This document shows, piece by piece, positions 35,671 to 48,564 of a stretch of DNA of 64,000 nt; within the stretch, counting starts at the first letter, position 1; each line of letters opens with the position of its first letter. The notes beneath the pieces were generated by a model, which was given only the letters and a program-made list of their open reading frames with translations, was not told the DNA's origin and made no database searches. The position numbers and the translations under genes were made by a program. Origin of the DNA: Vandiemenella viatica (Eukaryota > Arthropoda > Insecta > Orthoptera > Morabidae); the NCBI GenBank assembly GCA_031002005.1, contig JARYHS010013630.1, positions 240,195,539-240,259,538 of the forward strand, read 5' to 3'.

Positions 35671-37600
35671 TAGTTTAAAGATAGACGTTTTTGTAGATGT
35701 AACCGGCACCCTCCTATAGAAAACTGCAGAAGCGGAAAGAAAAACCATTTAAAGAGAATTTCAACAGGCATGTTTAACATAACATTAACACCCTGTGGTT
35801 CATAAAAGTTTGTTTTCAGTTGTGGTAAAACAAGTAATAACTAAAACGTTGCATACCATAGGAAATTTTGGGAACTATTGGTTTCGTTTGTATGAAAGCG
35901 TCGGCAGGACTCTAGAAACAGACCGACTAGCCCCATGGACAGCCAAACAGAGCGCCAAAGTGACAGCGAATCTTCGTTACCATAAAAGAGATCCGGGGAG
36001 AGCAGCGACAAAAGTGTGAACTACGCCAGTATTCGTCAAGATCTGGCAGACAATTCCGAGTTTCAGAAGAGAGGATCGAAGTAGTGTTCTCCAAAGCGCA
36101 ATTTTACGTCATTTATGTAAGGAGCGTTTGAACCATATACTCTTTGCCTGTAATAAATACTACAGTAAAGTAGCATTAATACTGCAGAGGTATCTGCAAT
36201 TTAAAGTACATATTCTGAACCTTTGCTGGCAATGAAAAATTGAGATATTTGTTTTATCATGATTTCTGCGTGTGCCGTTATGAGAGCAGTATTCCCAATG
36301 TAAGGGTTTTGTCAATACCTGAAACAACGTTGAACCAGTTCCGTCTGCGGCATGCTTTAATAGATGACATATATTGACTAGTGTCTCATATTAAATGTAG
36401 TGACTATATCAAGAATGCCCAGTTCTTTTTTTAAATGAATAAAATAAAACTTTATTGTTTTATATTACTAATAAGGCGATTACAGAATCTGAATAATTTT
36501 ACCACAGTCTTAATTTTATGTACAAGTTCATGTACTGACAGCTCTTAGATAAAAACAAAAAAAGAATAGTTAGAGGCAACAAATGTTTTGATGACTTGTG
36601 ATTAGTGCGATCCAAATCTTACGTAGCTGCTGTTATTGTTCAATATTATATAGTTTGCTTATTCTTCTTAATACATTTTACTAGTCTCAAGTATTCACTT
36701 TTATAGACCAACAACACAAACATGTCGGGAGACTTTAAAAAAATAAAGATCAAACACTATTCAGTGGTGAAATGGTGTACAGTAGGTTTTTTTTAAAAAA
36801 AACAACAACATATTGTTATGTATTATATATGCAACTAATTCAAATCCCCGAAGTTCACAAAACATCATCGAATTTCTGACGAAAATTAAGAACTAACTGT
36901 GATATGTAAAAACAAAAAGGTGATATCACTCATAGGGGTATTATTTATTGTGTAAAGGATGAAAAAACATTATGATAGCAGAGCAACTGAAATTAGTGCG
37001 CTTTAACACATTAACACACCTAGAAACATTAACTTGGGGCCTGGCGCCGTTTGGTTGGTCTTCAAATTTTCAAAATTGAACTGTATGAAATGTACCCTGC
37101 AATGTATCATGTCGAAACATTTTGCCACACCCCTTCAGTCGCAGTAACGGTACCTAATTATAAACCATTAAACACGTACACTAGGTTGCAGCGTGCCACT
37201 ACACAGGGCTCTTTAATGTAAATACTTGTCAGCAATTACAGCAGCCTGTGTCTAATTACAAGCTGTGCTTTGATGTGCTCCTCAACGTAAGGAGATCAAC
37301 AGACGAGTCTCTCCACCGAAGGGAGGCAGCACCGGCGATTACCGGTAAACTCAGCAAAATTATTTAAGCCGAATCACTCAGCTCAGGAGTACTACTCAGG
37401 TACCTTAGATACGGACTCCGCTTGATGTCAGTTCGAGCCAGTGGTAATTTCAGATAACTGATGTCACTGTCTAATCCCGACCGTAATAGGACTTATTATA
37501 TTCTGGCATTGAGAAACGAGTCAATACAAGATTACATCCCTAAAAAAGGACTCATTTTTTATCCCGACTAACATGATTAATTTTTTTGTGTTATTGTTCT
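35671..37600. other. Non-coding stretch
   Basis: A GC-richer patch at about 35900-36080 and another at 37250-37450 carry only short frames. No ends, arrays or RNA genes seen. Confidence 0.5.
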
Positions 37601-38228
37601 AAATAAAATTGTAGTTTAAAAAACTAGGCTCGAGCGCAACGTCAGGGTCCCAAGAAGGAAATGTGCTATCGGTCTGAAATTTACTACACACGTTCCTAAA
37701 TGCATATTATTTCATAAAACGGTGCATGTAAAGCTGTCAAGCGTACGAAAAATGTAAAAACTAAAAACACGCTTTCGTAATAATGTGAACTAAAAGGTTT
37801 AAAAATAATCTTTAAATATAAAGATTTTGTTTAACATTGATAGGACGTCCCATAATTCAGGATAAATTAATTTTTTTGAATAACTTAAAGAATAAAGTCA
37901 CTGACTACAAAATTAACTTTAATGTAAAAAAGCATGGGGTGCCATATCAGTTGTCCTGTATTTTTTGTCGTTGGCTGTTTGTAAAGGTAGAATCATGGTC
38001 AAAAGTTGTGTAGAGAGCACCCCACGCTTTTTTTACATTAAAGTTAATTTTGTAATCAGTGACTTTATTCTTTAAGCTTATTCAAAAAAAAAAAATAATT
38101 TATCCTGAATTATGGGACGTCCTATCACTGTTAAACAAAACCTTTATATTTAAAGATTATTTTTAACCTTTTAGTTCACATTATTACGAAAGCGTGTTTT
38201 TAGTTTTTTAAACTACAATTTTATTTTT
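37601..38228. repeat. 628 bp near-palindromic (foldback) element
   Basis: The outer arms are 'aaataaaattgtagtttaaa' at 37601 and its inverse near 38209-38228. The main arms run from about 37756 ('aaaaactaaaaacacgcttt') to 37940 and, inverted, from about 38020 to 38206. They share 'aataatgtgaactaaaaggt', 'gataggacgtcccataattc' and 'gtgactttattctttaa'. The spacer is about 75 bp. The left arm holds about 130 bp ('ggctcgagcg' to 'cgaaaaatgt', 37627-37755) with no partner in the right arm, bounded by direct repeats AAAAACTA. No open frame of note. It is probably a foldback-type or MITE-like element. Confidence 0.88.
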
Positions 38229-38680
38229 AGCTTTTTAGTTCAGATAGTTTCAAAGCTATGTCTCCTACTGTTGGCTTTTCTTCGCCAATCTATTTTTTCT
38301 TTGTGTTGTAGGTTCATTTTTAATTATTATTTCCATGAGTTAAATACAATTAAATGGTCAGCTCAGCCAGAGATCCTATAGCAGGGTAAATGGGGAAGAC
38401 TACTCTTCTATAATGTTTCGAATACTCACTATTCAACATCACGTTAAGCGACTGCAAACAGAGAAACCTTTCTGGATAGGAGTCAGCAGAAGACGATCGT
38501 CTACAGCAACCAAGGCTCGTAAATCACACCCAGGAAACTGGAGAACGATGATGATGATGATGGCTATATTGGGTGGGAAATCTCCGAAGGTTGTGGCCGC
38601 CAAATGACGAAGATTTCTCGAATCGCACCTGTGCACTAATGTCGCGGCTGCATTTGCCTAACTCAGTAATCCCATCAAGT
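38229..38680. other. Short non-coding stretch
   Basis: Contains a short (ATG)n run near 38549-38562. Short frames on both strands only. Confidence 0.55.
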
Positions 38681-38684
38681 ATAG

Positions 38685-39270
38685 GATACACTGACAACGT
38701 GGTGAGAGTGAAATTATTGAATTTTTATCGGTTCTTAATAAGTGTTCAAAATTTAAAACGATTCCGACGTCAGGAAGCGGGTAAACACTGAAATGAAAGA
38801 TTCAATTACATGGCAACTATTTTTGTATTGTTACCATCAGAGTAACGAGAATAGCAGGACGTTGCTAAGAGACTACTGTATTGTCAGCGGTTCTTAAAAC
38901 GTGTGCAAAATTTTTATGTTTTTACTGTCAACGTAATCAGAATATCAAGACATAGCTATGAAATTATTGTATTGTAATCAGTTATCAATACATGAGCAAA
39001 ATTTTAAACAAATCGGACATCTGGAATTGGGTTAAAATTAAATTGCAAAATTCCACGACATTCAACCATTTTTCTGTTGTTACTATCAAAGTAATGAGCG
39101 TAGCAGGATATAGCTATGAAATTATTGTATTGTCACCGGTTCTTAATATGTGTGCCAAATTTCAAACAGCTCGGACATCGGGAAGTGGGTCAAAATGGAG
39201 TTGTAAAATTCCGTTACATTCATACATACATACATACATACATACATACAAGTCAAGCTAATATAAAGCG
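38685..39270 (+). repeat. Diverged ~170 bp tandem repeat ending in (CATA)n
   Basis: Four diverged copies share 'tattgt.a.cggttcttaa', 'gtgtgcaaaatttaaa', 'cggacatc.ggaa.tgggt', 'aaattccg..acattca' and 'gagcgtagcaggata'. Copies start near 38725, 38880, 38965 and 39120; the second is internally shortened. The array ends in an ACAT microsatellite at 39221-39250, followed by 'agtcaagctaatataaagcg'. Tandem units followed by a short microsatellite are typical of 3' regions of some non-LTR elements in arthropods, so this may be a 3' end without coding sequence (inference). Confidence 0.75.
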
Positions 39271-39353
39271 TGTAAAAATAAGAGAAAGGCCAAAGGTGAG
39301 TCCAAGCTTGTACAGTTACAGCTTCGTACTCTAACTAAGGCCCCAGATACAGA

Positions 39354-39523
39354 CAGTGGCGGATCCTGGGGGGGGGGGGAGGTAGGGAACTCAAGTCCCC
39401 CCCCCCCCCCAAAGTATTCAGGTCCACCCCTGACATCGTAATTTTGGAGACCTTTCTTTTAGCCCCCCCAAAGGGAATCTGCTCAAGACCTCACCCCATA
39501 CCAGAATCCTAGATCCGCCACTG
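39354..39523. mobile_element. 170 bp hAT-type MITE
   Basis: The ends are 'cagtggcggatcctgg' and the inverse 'cagtggcggatctagg'. The flanks GATACAGA (39346-39353) and GATATAGA (39524-39531) differ by one base, a hAT-size duplication. The inside has opposed homopolymer tracts: 12 G (about 39368-39379) and 14 C (about 39397-39410). No coding capacity. Confidence 0.9.
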
Positions 39524-39531
39524 GATATAGA

Positions 39532-42500
39532 TGTGGAACCTAAGACGACAGGCGCGTGTCTTAAAAACCCACATTTTCAAGTTACGTAGTAAAATTCGCT
39601 CCTCCTACAACGCACCGCGTTACCTCCCTCATCGCGAGTAGCCGTTCATTTCCAATCAGATTTATTGTATTTTGTTTCCACACCATCCATTAGGATGCAA
39701 TTTAAATATATAAAAAAAAACATAATAATTTTAGTGAAATAGTATTAAATTTTGACGAAGTAACAACAGAGAACAAACTTCTATTCACCACTTTCAAACT
39801 GCAAGGTAAATGGGACGTGAGTATTTTAGTATTTATTTTTCAAATGCAGGATATGGTCGATATTAGAAACAAGTTTAAACTTCATATATAAACATAGCTT
39901 TGAGATAGACCCAATAGCAGTAATAACAACGACTAATTCAGGTTTCATGGAGAAAAAATCGAAAAAATATCTTAGTCCCTTTCATCACACGGTATAAACA
40001 ACGGTAAACCTCACACCATATTTGGAAACTGTTTTTTACTTTTAAGGGGGTATAAAACTTAAAATAATAACTTATTTGAACAAGGTGTTACTTCTGTGAA
40101 TTCTGTATTATTATATTCTTTCTCATTAGCCGATACAGCATAGAACATTCCTGAACATATGAATAAATCATAATTCAACAACAAAACAAATTCAACACTG
40201 CAAGTGACGTTAAAGTAACGCTCAGAAAATAAGTATATTTTCTTTCTTCAGATTCTCAGCTCGCCACTTTATCTTTTCTTAAGCTTTTTCTGTGAGACTT
40301 TCTCCAGCAACAGACATGGAATATCATGCTATTTAAGATTACCTAATGTTTATTGGGTTATAAATTTTATTTACGAATATTTCGATAGTATAAGAAACCA
40401 GTGACGAACAGCATCATTTATTATGTATAACGAACTATATTTTTCAATTGGCACAGAGTTAAGTTTTTAAATAACAAATATACTTTTTCCTTCAAATACA
40501 GCATGCGATATTTTTCTTTGGTCAGTGTATAATGTTTTCATATTTTTAGGAATATTATTTTGCATACGATATTTCAGAACCAGAATTTTTTTTAACTTCT
40601 CTGAAAGCTTTTGCATTCCCTTTTAGACATTTCAGTAAAAGATAGAATTTTTATTTAAATAATTTATCAGCTATAAGATTTAAATTTGGATAAAAGTTAA
40701 ATTCTGTTCATAATTATAGGTGATATGAAATTTTATTCTTATGATTGCGTATTCTATTATCATTATTGTTATTATTTTATATTTTGGAAAGTCTTAGTTC
40801 ATCAATGTGTTATTCTATGTTATTTGCTTGGAAAGATTGTCAGAAAGATTGTAACGAAACAGTGACATCAGGAGTCATAATTTGTTTTTACGATGAGAGG
40901 GTGCTAAGCTAAGACTGTTCTTCTACCAATGAAAATAACTGTAAGCTTGCGTGGAAGGAGCTCAATTATAGCTCAGAGTGGAGAGACGTTTTTTATTTTT
41001 TTTCTTCGAGTTAACGCACCTATCGAAACAGGTTTTTCTCTGATAAATAAAATATGGGCAAGTGCCAAAACACAGATAAGTGTCGCAATATTGAAAGCCT
41101 TTTTGATTACCAAGGTTAGCATCAGAAAATCATGTAATGAGCACAATTGCAAATTGAAAACTAGGTAATATATTTTGAAACTAATTTGTTCTGCCGAAAA
41201 ATACAAAACATCTGGCTAGTCAGACGTTAGATGTCAGACATTAAGGCTAAGTAACTCAGCTAACATGTCATCCTTTCTACATAATATTTCATTATTTCTA
41301 CTTCATTTTTTAATAAAAACTAGTAAAATACGAAAAAATTATAAAATTCCTAAGGCGTCCCACTTTGATGAAAAATATAAAAGGACGTACGATCATCGCA
41401 ACTGGGAATGGTAGTGGACTCCGTTCTAGAACTGAACTTCGATCAGCTGGCAACGGACATTTGTGACCAGAGACAGTTTATAAGTGTTTGTTCTCACTAA
41501 CTTAAGGTTCTTTTGATGGAAGGTTGTGTGGGTGTATTGGTCCACGCACAGAGCTGTCTTATACAGAAAAAGGACATCATATACTTTGAACTGTAATTGT
41601 ACTAAAATTCATTTTAGCTCTCCTGCCCATACAACGACATTGGCAAAGAAATTTGCTGATAAAGAGTTCTTGATCTATCGAACAGTTATGAATGCATATG
41701 CTCCTAATGACATTTTAAAAAAAATCAACACCGTAACTTTGTTTTTGTGATTCGTTAATTTGTTTGTAAACTGTTAATCTTTTATAACAATTTCCATGCT
41801 AACCGAGGTGATAGATTCATTTTATATGTTTGTAATTTTGGTTTGCTGATGTGCATATGTAGTGTAGCCAAGGATGTACGTACTGTTTGACTACCATTGA
41901 CATTAACGTAACATTTATCACCCTTGCGCAACATCTATTTGAGTTAAAATTAAATGTTCAGGTTATAGAAATTCTAGATTTATCTTTGATGTTATGCTAT
42001 TCAGTGAAAGAACAATTTTTTATCTCAATTAAATTTAAGATAAAAATAATTTTATTACCCGAGATTAACAATATTAAATTCATGCATAAATTAATATAGC
42101 CCACGGAACCCCTACACCACAATATTGCTTGTTTTTCGTTTCAATTATTTTATCTAATGTCGCTGATATTCGAAATAATTCATGTCCAAGAGCTATTTCG
42201 TTCCAAGAAGATAGGTTCTATGGCTTTCTTTGAGGGAATCGACTCTTTGTAACAACAGAGCCACTGCAATCAAAGGAACCATTTTAGAGATGATTTGTGA
42301 TGTGCTTTAAAAACAATCTTTATTTTTCATCGAATACGAATACTTGAAGAGACACTCATTTCTGTGTTGTCAGTAATAAGTTTTATGTAGCTGACTGTAA
42401 TATTATATTATAAGTTTCTTCATCATAGTTGTTGCGGTGTGTTACTTAGCTAATTAATCAAATTAATCATGTTTTTTGTGCACTGTGGGAAAGCAGGAAC

Positions 42501-43950
42501 TAGCGTTGCCGATCTACGACTTTTACTGATGGAAGTTTGTTTCACGGTAATGAGTTCTTAAAAATTGAGCGCAATTACCAAAGCCTAGTGAACTCTTGCT
42601 TAACATCGTTACAAACGTGCGTTCCGCTGCACCTACCAGCGAGATTGACCACAAACAATAGAGTCCTCAGGTAAAATGAACTAGACAGTTTTCGTAATTC
42701 ACCTTGTCTGCCAATACGGTTTGATCCTCTTCAATACGGCCAAAACATTTTTTTTTTTTTTAATCATGATGTGTTTCAAGTAAAGTTATGTGGTTCCATA
42801 GTGCCGAAACGCAGCCGTTGGTACAAGAAGAAATCAATCTGCAAATTGATTCCATACTAATTAAATATAAAGTTAACACCTCTTATGATTGGTCCAACCA
42901 TCATCATAACTGCCTCATTATGGATCTTGTAATACTATTATAACCTTGTATCTCCATTACTAACTTCCCTTTAAAAATTGTGTTTGTGTTAAATAAATTA
43001 TTTAATTCATTTATAGAAGTTAAGTGGGACTTGTCCGTTGTTGTGTGTTATTTAGTTCTGTATGTTATGTGAAGCAATTCTGAACGAGTGTGTCAGATAT
43101 TAATCAAAGGACATTAATTTATCATGTTGTAAGGCGTGCTCTCGGCATAACAAAATTGCTTATTTCGTTCAAAGCAATATAAAAACACTGATAAATTATT
43201 TTTTTTTTTAAATTAACATTATTTTCATTTAGTTTCAAATGGCATCAAGCAAGTGTAAACTGTCTTTAATTGAATCTTATTGCTAGGGTCATTGATGGAG
43301 TCTTGAAATGAGAAGCGGCACCTTTGAAGGTGTCGAGAATGTTCTCTGTGTCAGTAACCAGCAGAGGAAGCTACCTTAATTTTGTCATCTAATGGGCCTT
43401 AGTAATTTTTTGTAAAGAGTCTGATGTGTTTCAGGAATAAAGGTGAAGTAAAATGTATCTTAAACATTCTCATTTAAAGTTACCATCACAGTTGATAAAG
43501 TTAATTGCTCGCGTGAGGAGTAATTCTCACTAACGTGACCTTTAACCTGCAATATTCAAGTTCGTAAAACCTCAACGCATATCATTCCGAGAAACCTCAC
43601 GTGTCATCTTGTGTAGGGACAATCTAAATCATGCAGTCAACGAAAACATTACCTGATCTATGTTAGACGGGTATAAAACACAGGCATCCATGAGTAACAT
43701 TATAATCAAGAGTCCAGATGACTACAATTATTGATTCAAAAAGGACTTCCGAGGTTCCGTTCAGACGCTATGGACATTCAAAGAGCGCGTACTTCCACTG
43801 TGTTAAGCTCCAATATAATTATTATAAGATTAAGCCTGCAGTATTTTATAAAGTCTTACCACAGAATCGAGTTTATTTTTGCGGTAGGTTGTTTTAGATA
43901 CTTCCGCAACCCCTGCAAAACACGAAGTTAAATGTTGAAACCAGTCTATA
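39532..43950. other. Long AT-rich non-coding stretch
   Basis: No supported gene. An 'aatataaaagg' TATA-like motif at about 41385 lies upstream of a 74-codon frame (41526-41750) without recognisable features. T runs occur at 42747-42760 and 43199-43209. No transposon ends or arrays seen. Confidence 0.5.
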
Positions 43951-44170
43951 AGGGGTCGTCCATTAATTACGTGAGCTTAGAATTGGGGGGGAGGTCTGGC
44001 AAAATCTCACCAAGGGGTAGGGGGATCGATACAAATCAGCTTTTTATTTGAGATGGCCGCCCCTGAAAAAACTGGAGAGCTAAAAAAATAACTTGCCAAA
44101 ACTCACAGAGCAGGGGGAGGGTGTGTCAAAATTTAAGAAAAAACGTCTTACGTAATTAGTGGACGCCCCT
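43951..44170. mobile_element. 220 bp MITE with both GCGTCC ends intact
   Basis: The left end is 'aggggtcgtccattaattac' and the inverse right end is 'aggggcgtccactaattacg', about 25 bp of imperfect terminal repeat. The inside is G-rich near both ends ('gggggggaggtctggcaaaa' left; 'cagggggagggtgtgtcaaa' right) and shares 'ctttttatttgagatggccg' with the copy at 10474. It is the most complete of the three copies. The flanks are 'tat' and 'tac', so a TA duplication is possible but not proven. No coding capacity. Confidence 0.88.
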
Positions 44171-46060
44171 TACCCCCAAACCGATCAACAGTTGTGAAAT
44201 GAGCCACAGAAGGTCTGGAAGTATGAGAACAGAAAAACTCAGCAATTGTTAGTCACTATCGCAAAGAGGATTCCGCCCATTATTCGTTTTGCAAAATTTT
44301 ATTTCAAACGTATAAATCAAATAAACACAAAAAATCAGTTGGTTCTGTAATTTCAAGGCCTATTTATTATCCGATTCATGAAATTCTCTGTGGAATGCTA
44401 TATATGATTTTTGTCGAATCAATCCATTTTTAGCTGGCTGGCTTTCAGCTTTTATTTGACACCCGTGAAGATTATCGTAAAATATTTTTCATTCAACTCC
44501 CACTAAATCCCCTACAATAATATTCACTCTTAAGATTTTTTTGAAAATTACGATATAATCCTAGATTGATACAATAACAACAACAAAATCCACTTAAAAA
44601 AAAAAAATAAAATCAAGTGTGCAGAACTTATCAGATAGTGAAAAACTAACGAACGAATCAGTCAATAAGCGTGTAATTTGTTCAGAAGTACGAACCTTGA
44701 AACTTCAAAAAATGAAATGTTTTCAGAGGTAACAAAGCAATTGCGATAATTTTTGTCTGATTATCAACCAATTATATCTTCTTTACAATCGAAAATTTAG
44801 TCATGTTCAAATGTTTTTATTAATAAGAATGAAAGTCTGTTTCGGCTCATAGCTTTAATAAGGTTCCACTCGCGAGGTGATTTTGCATGGAGTCGCAGAA
44901 CACACAAGGAATGTCAGGTTTCATAGAAAAAGGCTCCCTGTTTCCTCTAGTATCCGCAAATCACGCGTACCTCGAAAGGAGGGGATGAGAGTATTTAAGC
45001 CTCAAGCTACTCCGCGAACGGCCACAGTGGCGTACTGTGATAGGAGTAATACAGGCTATTCTGTTGTGGTGGCCAATACGCGGAGCGCATTACGCGCTGT
45101 GCCGGTAATACTCGTGAACGGGCGGAAAGCGTCCGGTTGCGCCAACACACGGCAATATGAATGCCCCGTCAGGGGGGCGCAGCCAGCCCTGGGAGGGGGC
45201 GCGGGAGGGAGGACGGGGCAGGCACGTGCACACGTGTCGGGCAAGCCTCGGCAGCCGATAAAAAAGAACTCGACGGGCTGTTAAAGCAATGGCCGCATAA
45301 ATTGAATTACGTCATCGGAAATTAATATTTGTAACTTTTTAAAAACATGTTTTCCATAATGCTTCGTATTGATTCGACGTTGGGGCAATGATCTCACTGT
45401 GCAGTTGAACTAAATTCAGCAACAGCATTAACACCGCAGGTAGTCTGGTATCGCGTCAATTAGTCGGTAAAAACTCCGCGAATGATCTCGACAGCTAACC
45501 ACGATAGGTAGGGGGGCAGTCGTGGAGGAGGAGGGATTGGCGCAGACTGTACTTGTTCTTCCATAGGGGATTTCATCCACAGTTTTACGATACCATTGGG
45601 TCTTTAAGATTTATCGGGTTCCACTACATTGCCAATATATTTTTCTAGTTACTGCTTGAATATGAAGACCTCGGGAAATCTGAAAGAAAATACTTTTTCA
45701 ACCCAGTATTCGTTCAATTCCTAATAATATTATTACTGCTGTCTGACTTTTTCATTAAAACCTAATGCAATATATCCATGACTGCTCTAAAAATGCGGTG
45801 ACATTTTACTTTAAAGAATATGGATGCTAGCTGCAAAAATTAAAAAGATGTATGAGGTACATCTTGCTCAGTATACAGTCAAATGTTGCAATAGATCTTG
45901 ACAAACTCAAAATACATAACACGTTGGTTACTATCTCCTAAAAATTCTGGTTGGAATTAATTCATAGGAATACTCAATTTTTTAAGCAAATAATATTTAG
46001 GCGCACAAGCAAATTACATTGATATGCTTTTGCTTTTAGGTAACAGTGGAAATCAATTAT
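44171..46060. other. Stretch with a GC-rich, CpG-rich island
   Basis: 44870-45300 is clearly richer in G, C and CpG than its surroundings and holds a 135-codon plus frame (44877-45284, starting MILHGVAEHTRNVRF, ending in a Gly/Ala/Arg-rich part). A minus frame overlaps it. No domain is recognised. It could be a promoter-linked CpG-rich first exon or a GC-rich repeat; the sequence does not decide. 45430-45550 is also GC-rich. The rest is AT-rich and blank. Confidence 0.4.
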
Positions 46061-46065
46061 ATATA

Positions 46066-46330
46066 TATACTAGCGGAGCTCCCGGCGTTGCCCGGTATAA
46101 TTGGCGTAGATTTAACCGTACCTTATTTTTATTCCCGCAAAACATTTGTACCAAGTTTCATAAAATACGCGCAAACTTTTTCGGAATTAAAGCAAACTTA
46201 CATTCATCCGCCCCCTACCAAGAAACTGGTGGGCTGAAGTTTATTTGCACGTATACTATTTTCATTCGTCCGAAAAGATTCATGTATATCAAGCTTCGAT
46301 AATTTGGTTAAGAAATTTCATTACTACATT
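46066..46330 (+). repeat. Retroelement-like fragment ('ccggcgttgcccgg')
   Basis: A short TA run (46058-46069) leads into 'ctagcggagctcccggcgtt' and 'gcccggtataattgg', followed by 'accaagtttcataaaatacg'. This combination is typical of a widespread arthropod non-LTR or SINE-like repeat beginning at 'tagc'. No protein motif. The end is not defined. Confidence 0.5.
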
Positions 46331-48030
46331 ACTGAACAACCCCAGATTATGTTAAAAACTCACGTTTGATTCAATTGCGAAGTGAATGGATATACTTGTG
46401 GCTCGAACACGCCGGATCCTTTAACTCTGCAGATAAAATATCAAAAGTGAATCCGGAATAATATTAGCCTATCGTAAACAGAAGGCTAATGCTGAATGCC
46501 AGAGATATTGTCCAAAGATCGTGCTTAAAGGAAATCTCTGTTGTTTTTACGGCTATCTATGTGGTTTAAAAATTGATATCCCGAATTAAAGGAAAGAATA
46601 CTTCAATCTACGGCTTTTAAAAATTGAATATATCGAATTAAAAGAAAGAATACTTAAAGTTTTGTTTAGTGTGCAAAATAGTTATTACTATAAGTTATCT
46701 TATTGCTTTAATTAAAGGCTATGGTCAGAGACATTGTGTTGTGTGTTTAGTGCGAAGTATGCGGCATCTAGTGATTTCTCCTGTGGAATTTCTCACCATA
46801 CGTTCAGAATTTCATTTAATGCTCCTACATTATTTAACGTTGAAACATAAGACATGCCAGACAAGTGAATTAAGATTCTAAGCTTTAAAACGGTGAAAAC
46901 TTCATCGAAATCTGCCCCGTAGTTTCCGAGTTTTTATACGACCAATATTCCCGGTTTTCGTTTTATATACATATATATATATATATAAATGTTTGAAGGT
47001 AAGTGAAGCACATAGCTGAATATCAGTGTTAAAGGAATGAGGAAAAGGCAATCGATGCTGGTTATTGAACCAGGAGTCCCTTCTCCAAATTGTGGTATCA
47101 TATTATTCGAAACTAAAATCAAGTTTTCCGTTGGTAATTACCTTGCTTCCCAAATACACAACCTATTCTACACATTCAAATTTCTTGCCGTCGAGTCATT
47201 GCATTTCAATTATTGACTTTCTTTCACAATTTTTTCGTTATTAGTTATTTTATACTAGTTTTTACTCCCGTTATAAATCACCTATGGTGCAATAGGAATT
47301 TGTTCTGGAAAATTTTCTAAGGGAAAATACCGATTAATCATTATCTTTATAATTGAAGACGGAAATTTTTAATGTTATGAAAATATTCCTAAGTGAAGTA
47401 TAATTTCAAAAATAGGAATTGACGCATTTTGTGATAACCTACGTTTCGTGTAATCTTTCTCTGAGTTTTGATAAAATTCAGTGTTTTGTTTCTTGTATTA
47501 ACAAATTCTTAGGTTATGTTGTCATTTCGTTCCAGTAACTGCTTTAGAGAATACAGAATAAACATCAGATGCTCTTCTCCTTACATTAATTTCTGCATCC
47601 AGTCATCGTAAATAAACAAAATGCAACCTACAAATCAAAACGAATGTCACATTATAATTTTTATATCTCTGCGTCGAATTATAATTTCTATCTGTGCTAC
47701 ACAACAGATAGTTTCCTATTAGCTGGCTTCGCAATTACATTTTCTTTTAATTCAATTATTTATTTGAATTTTACTCTTCCTTTTAATAAAATAGTTGCAA
47801 ATAACATCAATACAGTTATTTATTTGAATTTTACTGATTAGACAAGCAACGCTGTGGTGGCAGTCAGTATATTACTAACACTTCGGGCATTGAATCACCG
47901 AATGTTGCCGAATAATTGAGGTGAGTGCAGTCTGCACACATAACATTTTATTAAAGGGGATAATAGTAAATGGGTGCTACTTGGGCTTCTTTATATCATA
48001 ATCTACTGTCAGAAGCAAGTTGATTTCAGT
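46331..48030. other. AT-rich non-coding stretch
   Basis: A TA microsatellite lies at about 46968-46987. The 17-mer 'gttatttatttgaattt' and a related copy at 47753-47771 and 47815-47831 form a short direct duplication. No gene seen. Confidence 0.55.
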
Positions 48031-48037
48031 TTTCGTG

Positions 48038-48560
48038 ACTCACGCAAAAATTACTCCACAGATTTTCATGGGATTTGAACACTGTGCATCCAAAGAATAA
48101 AATTAGGTATGTTTCTTTCATCTCAATACGACATTTATATGCTGGAAAATCAATAAAAATGTCACGCAAAAGGTTCTTATCGGATTTGGTGTTTCGGACA
48201 TTTCATATCTTATGGTGCCGGGAGTAAAGTGGGTATGTTTGATTTTCTTGAAACCTTAAAAATTAAGTTGAACCTGATTCATGCAAAATCCTAGTGGTCG
48301 ATTTTTGTTGGTGTTTAGAACAACGTACAAGCATATGTTCCTAGGAATAAAATACAGTAGCCTATGCCTCATTTTGATGTGACGTCGAGAACCTGAAATG
48401 TCTAAATAAAAGTGTCCGCAAATTATTATCCATCTTTCGCTCAAGCAAAAATAGCTGGTCACATTTTGATGGAGTTTTGAACAATGAAGATCACCTGGTT
48501 GCAGAAGTAAAATAATGCATGTTTCAATTTATAAAGCTGAGAAATCATGATAAAAGCATC
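48038..48560. repeat. Diverged tandem repeat, four units
   Basis: Units begin with 'gcaaaa' variants near 48046, 48166, 48281 and 48443. Each carries in order a 'gatttt.atggg.tttgaac' block, a 'gaataaaat..ggtatgttt' block and a 'ctgaaa.tg..aaaaa.tgtc' block. Spacing is about 115-160 bp. Divergence is high, so the array is old. It may be the internal part of a retroelement-derived repeat. Confidence 0.55.
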
Positions 48561-48564
48561 CACA

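Noticed and set aside
41380..41750. TATA-like 'aatataaaagg' with a downstream 74-codon frame as a promoter and gene.
   Set aside because: TATA-like strings are common in AT-rich DNA and the frame has no features.
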